Shown here piece after piece: positions 59,647 to 64,000 of a DNA stretch of 64,000 bases. How positions within the stretch are numbered: the first letter of the stretch is position 1; the number at the start of each line of letters is the position of its first letter. The notes below the pieces were generated by a model, which saw nothing but the letters and a program-made list of their open reading frames with translations, was not told the origin of the DNA and made no database searches. Both the position numbers and the translations under genes were made by a program. This DNA is from an uncultured Nitrosospira sp. (lineage in GTDB: Bacteria > Nitrospirota > Nitrospiria > Nitrospirales > Nitrospiraceae), in NCBI GenBank assembly GCA_900696515.1, contig CAADGK010000143.1, positions 55,074 through 119,073 of the forward strand. The letters run 5' to 3'.

Positions 59647-60226
59647 GTGTTGGCGCCTTCCAGTTCGGCATGCCAAAAACAAACATGAAATCTCAGCAAT
59701 CGGCATGGCGATATGCAACCTAGCCTGATACCTTGCAATGACTAACCGGTGGTTGTCCATTAATAGAACCATGCTGTGGTCACAACACCTTCCCGTTGTC
59801 AACTAGTCCTAGCTACTCAAGCACCAAGTCCTCCCATCAGAATTAGCATGGACGTTCAGCGATCTAGTTTCTGGGGGAGGCTGAGTCCCTCACGGTTGAT
59901 CTAGGACTTCATGTTTTTATCATTCTATGCAACTTCAAATCTGCGCCGCCGCCTACAATTTCATGACATCTTCCACAGAGATTTCGGGGTGGCATAATCC
60001 TGATGCCGTATCATTCTTTGCATGCGCTTCGAATTCGCATCATTGAGCAGCGCAAAGACTGGCTTTGAGTTACGGAGACAACACACCAAAATCCCCAGCT
60101 TCTCGATTGCAGCCAAGATCATGGACGATGCCATTGAAACGTCATAGCTCCTGGCGTATAGTTCGCAATCCACAGAGGCGTGTCATACGTATAAAAATGG
60201 CAGATCCGGCGTAAAAGGAGGGAATG
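59647..60226. other. Non-coding spacer before the MfnB-like operon
   Basis: About 580 bases without a credible gene. Composition is lower in GC than upstream. TATAAA (60190-60195) is a possible -10 for the next operon and AAAAGGAGGG (60212-60221) is its ribosome site. Short minus-strand ORFs lack ribosome sites. Confidence 0.5.
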
Positions 60227-61048
60227 ATGGCGACAACGATCACATCAAAGGAAACCAAGGATGTTGTCCATCGAATGCCGAAGGGGTCGGCAAGGGTTCC
60301 CCCTCGACCAATTGGTTCCATCCCCGACAAAGGAGTAACGGCTTCTGCGATAGCTCATGCATCGTGGACTTGGGGGCAGGGGACATACTTCCCCAGCAAC
60401 CTGATTAAGACGATGGCGCACTGCCCTCGGCTTGCTCAAACAGAGGTCGATTATGCCAACGCATTCATCTTCGATGAGTCGTTCCATCTAAACGGCGTAC
60501 AGCAAGGAGGTTTCATTGACAGATGCCTCAAGGAGCTGTTGATCAACGCTGTGGCGGCAAACAACCGTTGCCGTTACAGCCTTGAACACCATTCTTTTAT
60601 TGGCCTGCTTACCTTCCGCGTTGCAGGTCGCGAGCAGGAGTACTTGGACAAGTTTCTCCACTTGCACGAGTTCGATCAGTTCCAACAATACTATACCGCC
60701 CTTGAACTTTCGGTTCTGGTGTTAACCAAGAAGATTTGCCGTGACCCACACCTGGTGTCCGATCAAGAATTTCAAGAACTCGCAAGATTGCTTGCGGCAG
60801 AGAATCTGCGAGTTCGGAGAGGAGACGGCTCCCTCACGGACCAGGACAATGACCAGCTCGTCAATAGTCAGCTGGTAGAGATTACTTGGCTCGTAAGCCA
60901 TTTCTGCTTGCTTACGCGATGGTTCACCGTCCTGCAAGTCGAAGCGGAGAAAAAGGGAGATGAGGTAGACTTCCTAGAAGCCTATCGAACAACAGTCCCT
61001 CGCGAGATCATTGAACGAAACAACGATTTGATCGGTGATGGGTACTGA
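60227..61048 (+). CDS. Carboxymuconolactone decarboxylase / AhpD-fold protein
   Basis: The 273-residue protein has the CMD pattern in its middle: KELLINAVAANNRCRYSLEHHSFIGLL (Cys115, His121, His122), then ALELSVLVLTKKICRDPHLVSDQEFQEL and QLVEITWLVSHFCLLTRWFTVLQVE. AhpD-type proteins carry CxxC; here the second Cys is Ser, as in non-redox members, so it could be a decarboxylase or isomerase-like enzyme. The first 75 residues are an extension without recognised domain. AAGGAGG is five bases before the ATG at 60227. It lies 14 bases before the MfnB-like gene. Confidence 0.72.
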   Translation: MATTITSKETKDVVHRMPKGSARVPPRPIGSIPDKGVTASAIAHASWTWGQGTYFPSNLIKTMAHCPRLAQTEVDYANAFIFDESFHLNGVQQGGFIDRCLKELLINAVAANNRCRYSLEHHSFIGLLTFRVAGREQEYLDKFLHLHEFDQFQQYYTALELSVLVLTKKICRDPHLVSDQEFQELARLLAAENLRVRRGDGSLTDQDNDQLVNSQLVEITWLVSHFCLLTRWFTVLQVEAEKKGDEVDFLEAYRTTVPREIIERNNDLIGDGY

Positions 61049-61062
61049 GCAGGGAGTGTAGT

Positions 61063-62181
61063 ATGAAACAGAATCGGCGGCTCCTTATAAGCATCTTTAC
61101 ACCTGGAGAAGTGCGGGAGGCACTCATCGGTGGGGCAAGGATCATTGATTGTGAAGATCCACGTACTTCACTGGGCAACATCTCCCCCCATACAATTATG
61201 GAGCTGTCAGAGTCCGTCCTTGCTTACAAGACGAGCCTTCACGTCCAAATTAGCACCAACATTGGCGAGGAGCAGTTGCTGTTTGATCGAGGTGCCTCTG
61301 GGGTAGCAGTTCAGAAGTTTGAGCACGAGATCGCGGGTAAGGCTGCACAAGCGGCGCTCGGTGTTGCCACCGCGATGGGGACGAAGGTCCATCCGGTAAA
61401 TATCATCAAAATCGGAATTGACGCGATGGGACCCGACCTCATTGAGGAGGTAATCGAAGAGATTGTCCGAACCGTCCGAAGAAGTGACTGGACCAATCAC
61501 TCACAAGTCGTACCCGTCTTCTTTGTACGCGACCTTCAACTTTGGGCAGCACGCCATACCCACCCCGGAGTGATTAAGGAACTTCTAGAGCTCGGTGAGT
61601 ACTACCCAGATCCTCAAGGACCCATTGACCTACAAGATTACTTTTCTGCAGCAGGTGTGGCACGTCGGCAATTGGGAGGATACGCAACTACACGCGTTTC
61701 ACTGAATCAGATTGTGTCATACGCTGAACTTGGTTTCCCCGGAGATCAGCGACAGGTTCTCAAGCAACTGGTGAAAACCTGTGCTCAAGCCGGCGCCAAC
61801 GGACTCATGCTCGACACTTCCATACAGTCCAAGGTTGCCAAGATTGGCCTACTTAAACACGCATCGAACACGCAGGAAGTAATGCCCGTTGGGCCCCCTA
61901 TCAAGCGAGAAGGGATTTTGACGCTTGATGAGTGCAGATGGTTCTGCGACTACTGTCATTGGGCCGGAATTGAGTCATACCTTGCTGGGTCTCTACTGCC
62001 AGAGCATGCCGCAAGCGTATGGCAGATTGAGAGTTTAGACTCAATTGCTGTCCGTGGTGGAGCATCTGAAACTGTGACAGAGCCTGGAGCTGCACCTGGC
62101 CAGAATGAACATGCTGCGAGACACCAGAAGCGCATTACGCGCAGAAGAGTAGAACTCTTTGTACCTCCTGAACAACGCTGA
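61063..62181 (+). CDS. MfnB-like protein (4-HFC-P synthase family, divergent)
   Basis: MfnB makes a furan phosphate from two glyceraldehyde-3-phosphates in methanofuran synthesis. The 372-residue protein has its landmarks: LLISIFTPGEVREALIGGARIIDCEDPRTSLGN (D29), VNIIKIGI (K116), ANGLMLDTSI (D251), LAGSLLPEHAASVW and IAVRGGAS. The usual family length is about 235; the extra lies in the middle (about 150-225) and a basic C-tail. Of the lysines I recall as catalytic in the archaeal enzyme (K27, K85, K155), the first and last are Glu31 and Gln255 here. The reaction is therefore likely to differ. GGGAG precedes the ATG. Confidence 0.75.
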   Translation: MKQNRRLLISIFTPGEVREALIGGARIIDCEDPRTSLGNISPHTIMELSESVLAYKTSLHVQISTNIGEEQLLFDRGASGVAVQKFEHEIAGKAAQAALGVATAMGTKVHPVNIIKIGIDAMGPDLIEEVIEEIVRTVRRSDWTNHSQVVPVFFVRDLQLWAARHTHPGVIKELLELGEYYPDPQGPIDLQDYFSAAGVARRQLGGYATTRVSLNQIVSYAELGFPGDQRQVLKQLVKTCAQAGANGLMLDTSIQSKVAKIGLLKHASNTQEVMPVGPPIKREGILTLDECRWFCDYCHWAGIESYLAGSLLPEHAASVWQIESLDSIAVRGGASETVTEPGAAPGQNEHAARHQKRITRRRVELFVPPEQR

Positions 62182-62196
62182 AAGGCTGCGGCTGCA

Positions 62197-63108
62197 ATGC
62201 CTAAAATTCGAGGACGGCCAGTACCTGACGTGGACCTGGAGTTTGAATGGAACCAGGGAACTTGGGAAACATTGTTCAACGCCCAAGTCGCTTTGATACG
62301 CGAGGACATTTATCGTGCTCGTGTGGCCGATAGGTTTGTCATTTATTTGAGCTGTCCAATCAGCGGTCGTGGTGGCAGTTCCCCACTTGTGAATGTTGAC
62401 ATTGCGCAGTTTACAGAACGTAGGTTGATGCAACGCTTCGGTGAGCGAGTCTGGATCCTGAATCCAGCACAGTACCAGATGGAGTCCAAAGAGGGCACTG
62501 GTCTTATTCGTCGACACGCGCGAGCGCAAGGAATCTCCGACAGCGATCTTGAACGGCTTGTCCGCGAACAGCCGGTAGGCGGAGGAGACTACATGCGGAT
62601 GTGGACCAAAATACTGTTTGAGGACACGCCTATTGATGCTCCAACGGCTAAGAGACTCCCTCTCGCCAACAGCGGCCGGTATTTCGATGCTTTCTATTTT
62701 TTAGGCCCCTCCGACATCACTGCTTTCTTCGGCCAGACACATGCCGGCGGTACCGCCGGCGCAGTAGAGACATATTTCGCGCGCAGGTACGAAACCGACC
62801 CAGATTTTAGGGCAGCCTTCAGCGTTTCAGATGTCTCTTGGGGGTCGCCCCTAGACGCGAAGATTCAAACGGCCCGCGATGAGTGGGAGTCGTTGCGCAA
62901 GGACCTGATTCGCTATTACACGCTCAAAGCGAGCGCCGCGTTCAGCAAAGGGTCACACGACGAATGGAACATCGCGCTGAAGATCAACCAGCGGAGACTT
63001 GAGAGCACTAAGGGAAATGTCGGTGAATTGCTCGCAGTGTATTCGGACGGTGTCCTCGTCGACCTGAGTGACTTCGACTCCGGTACGTATCCAGGATATG
63101 CAATCTAG
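62197..63108 (+). CDS. Unrecognised protein in MfnB-like operon
   Basis: The 303-residue product is not recognised. It is soluble, with no signal or membrane segment. Residues 43-55 (RFVIYLSCPISGR) have a strand-then-Pro look seen in nucleoside-deoxyribosyltransferase-like folds, but the match is weak. Other conserved-looking parts are YFDAFYFLGPSDITAFFG and GGTAGAVETYFARRY. It starts 15 bases after the MfnB-like stop, so it probably belongs to that operon. Base use is AT-richer than the flagellar region. Confidence 0.65.
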   Translation: MPKIRGRPVPDVDLEFEWNQGTWETLFNAQVALIREDIYRARVADRFVIYLSCPISGRGGSSPLVNVDIAQFTERRLMQRFGERVWILNPAQYQMESKEGTGLIRRHARAQGISDSDLERLVREQPVGGGDYMRMWTKILFEDTPIDAPTAKRLPLANSGRYFDAFYFLGPSDITAFFGQTHAGGTAGAVETYFARRYETDPDFRAAFSVSDVSWGSPLDAKIQTARDEWESLRKDLIRYYTLKASAAFSKGSHDEWNIALKINQRRLESTKGNVGELLAVYSDGVLVDLSDFDSGTYPGYAI

Positions 63109-63713
63109 CACTCTCTGTAATCATAGGTGAATTGGGGGCAAGTCTTGTTCCGATGATATCAGTTAACAGTGACTCGGGAAGTCCAGGTCTTTAATTGTGC
63201 ATTCCTGTGTACAATTGTGGTCGTATCTTATACTGCGCTTTGCGCCTAGACTTTTCTTTCAGGCAGGAGCGTAGGACAAACCGAGGCTAGGCAATCTGCT
63301 TCATGCACGGATACCATCCTTTGAAGATCGAGCGGAGCTCAACTTTCAGGTCTCGAGTCTGTACTTGTAACAATATGTAAGCGCAGCGCTCCGTCCACCG
63401 CATCGCCTGATGCTCCGAAGTCTTAATTAATGAAACAGGTTGCACCAAGACTTCTGTTGCTTTTGGTACCTTTATTGGAATTTAACCAACGCTAGGACCT
63501 AGGAATGGCTGAGAATTCTCAAGTGAAGGTCACAGCGTAATCATCCATTTTCGCACACACTCGACCACCCCATATTGGTCCAGTGACCTTTCACACCAAC
63601 CCACTATGAGTCTCTCTCACCACCAAGAGGCGGCGGAGTAGTAACGTGTGGGCGACTAACAGGTTTCTGTGAAAGGACCATCGACGAGCGTTGAGAAGAT
63701 CTGAGCCGTAGCT
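63109..63713. other. Non-coding stretch before the radC fragment
   Basis: About 600 bases with no credible gene on either strand and no repeat that I can recognise. Low GC and lack of long ORFs suggest decayed accessory DNA. Confidence 0.5.
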
Positions 63714-63880
63714 TCACAGCGGCCAGCCCTGATCGGAAAAACTATAGAGGCGATCGGCGTCACCGAGAATGAGATGGTCGAGCAGCTTGATGCCCAGCAA
63801 GTCTCCAGCTTCCCGCAGTCGTGTGGTGAGCGTCCGATCTTCCGGGCTCGGCGTGGGGTCTCCGGAGGGATGATTATGTT
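63714..63880 (-). pseudogene. RadC (JAB/MPN domain) C-terminal fragment
   Basis: A minus-strand frame reads [18 protein letters not shown], then [29 protein letters not shown] and a stop at 63714. This is the C-terminal end of the RadC JAB domain, with the metal-site motif HNHPSGD. Upstream of the motif the frame meets a stop at once and the sequence switches to CACATAAC-containing repeats, so the first two thirds of the gene are missing or displaced. Confidence 0.8.
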
Positions 63881-64000
63881 ATGTGACGCCACAAGTTATG
63901 TGGAGTCGTCCGGATGCGAGGGAGAAACACATGGATATGCGGGAGAGCTGGACGTTCGCAGCTCTCCCGCACTGCACATAACTACAGCTGTAAGAGCCAG
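63878..64000. mobile_element. Probable end of a mobile element, with repeats and hairpin
   Basis: GTTATGTG occurs twice in direct order (63878-63885 and 63895-63902) and once inverted as CACATAAC (63975-63982). Between lies a perfect 12-base stem, GCGGGAGAGCTG (63939-63950) and CAGCTCTCCCGC (63959-63970), with an 8-base loop. It abuts the broken radC. Layout fits the terminal region of an inserted element that continues past the window edge; no transposase is visible here. Confidence 0.45.

Noticed and set aside
63878..63982. Integron attC site formed by GTTATGTG / CACATAAC
   Set aside because: The words do not fit the core GTTRRRY / RYYYAAC pattern (T and A at purine/pyrimidine positions), and no integron integrase or cassette array is visible.
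45533..64000. Second copy of the tRNA-Thr 3' end as attR
   Set aside because: I read through for GGTTCGATTCC and TCGCCAGCT and found no second copy, so the right end of the element cannot be placed in this window.

Overview
The window reads as a chromosomal segment of a Nitrospira-like bacterium (phylum Nitrospirota). This is an inference from three things: moderately high GC, a flagellar supercluster in which almost every structural gene lies on one strand, and a FlhF/FlhG plus sigma-54 activator control set. No marker gene such as 16S rRNA is present, so the genus is not proven.

Bases 1-3564 (+ strand) hold the end of an HD-GYP c-di-GMP phosphodiesterase-type protein and a large hybrid histidine kinase (HisKA, HATPase, two receivers, HPt). 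Bases 3821-37437 (- strand) are a near-complete flagellar locus. In transcription order it runs flgB-flgC-fliE-fliF-fliG-fliH-fliI-fliJ-motE-like, then fliK-flgD-flgE, then fliL-M-N-O-P-Q-R-flhB-flhA-flhF-flhG-fliA, then flgF-G-A-H-I-J, then flgM-N-K-L-csrA-fliW. Good sigma-54 (-24/-12) motifs sit 35-40 bases ahead of flgB, fliL and flgF, and a weaker one ahead of fliK. Sigma-28 (FliA-type) motifs precede flgM and csrA. The regulators that would drive the sigma-54 tier lie upstream on the same strand: a FleR/FleS-like pair (37629-40320), a secreted TPR protein (40317-42491) and a second NtrC-type regulator (42610-44067). Flagellin, fliD, fliS and motAB are not in this window. FliH here carries an N-terminal response-regulator receiver domain, which is unusual.

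Bases 44454-64000 are accessory. A higBA-type toxin-antitoxin pair lies beside tRNA-Thr(TGT). The tRNA gene is the apparent integration site of an element whose tyrosine integrase is antisense to it and ends inside it, followed by an excisionase-like gene and a frameshifted HTH pseudogene. The likely cargo is a two-gene module: a small membrane protein and an 1808-residue CHAT protease-TPR protein, AT-richer than the flanks and a candidate defence system. Next comes a mutasome-like operon: an XRE-HTH/S24 LexA-like repressor, an ImuB-like Y-family protein without catalytic acids, a DnaE2-type polymerase and a DUF72 protein. A perfect palindrome overlaps the -10 and the start codon of the repressor gene. 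A further three-gene operon (60227-63108) encodes a carboxymuconolactone-decarboxylase/AhpD-fold protein, a divergent homologue of the methanofuran enzyme MfnB, and an unrecognised protein. The window ends in a broken radC fragment abutting repeated CACATAAC words and a strong hairpin, apparently the end of another mobile element.
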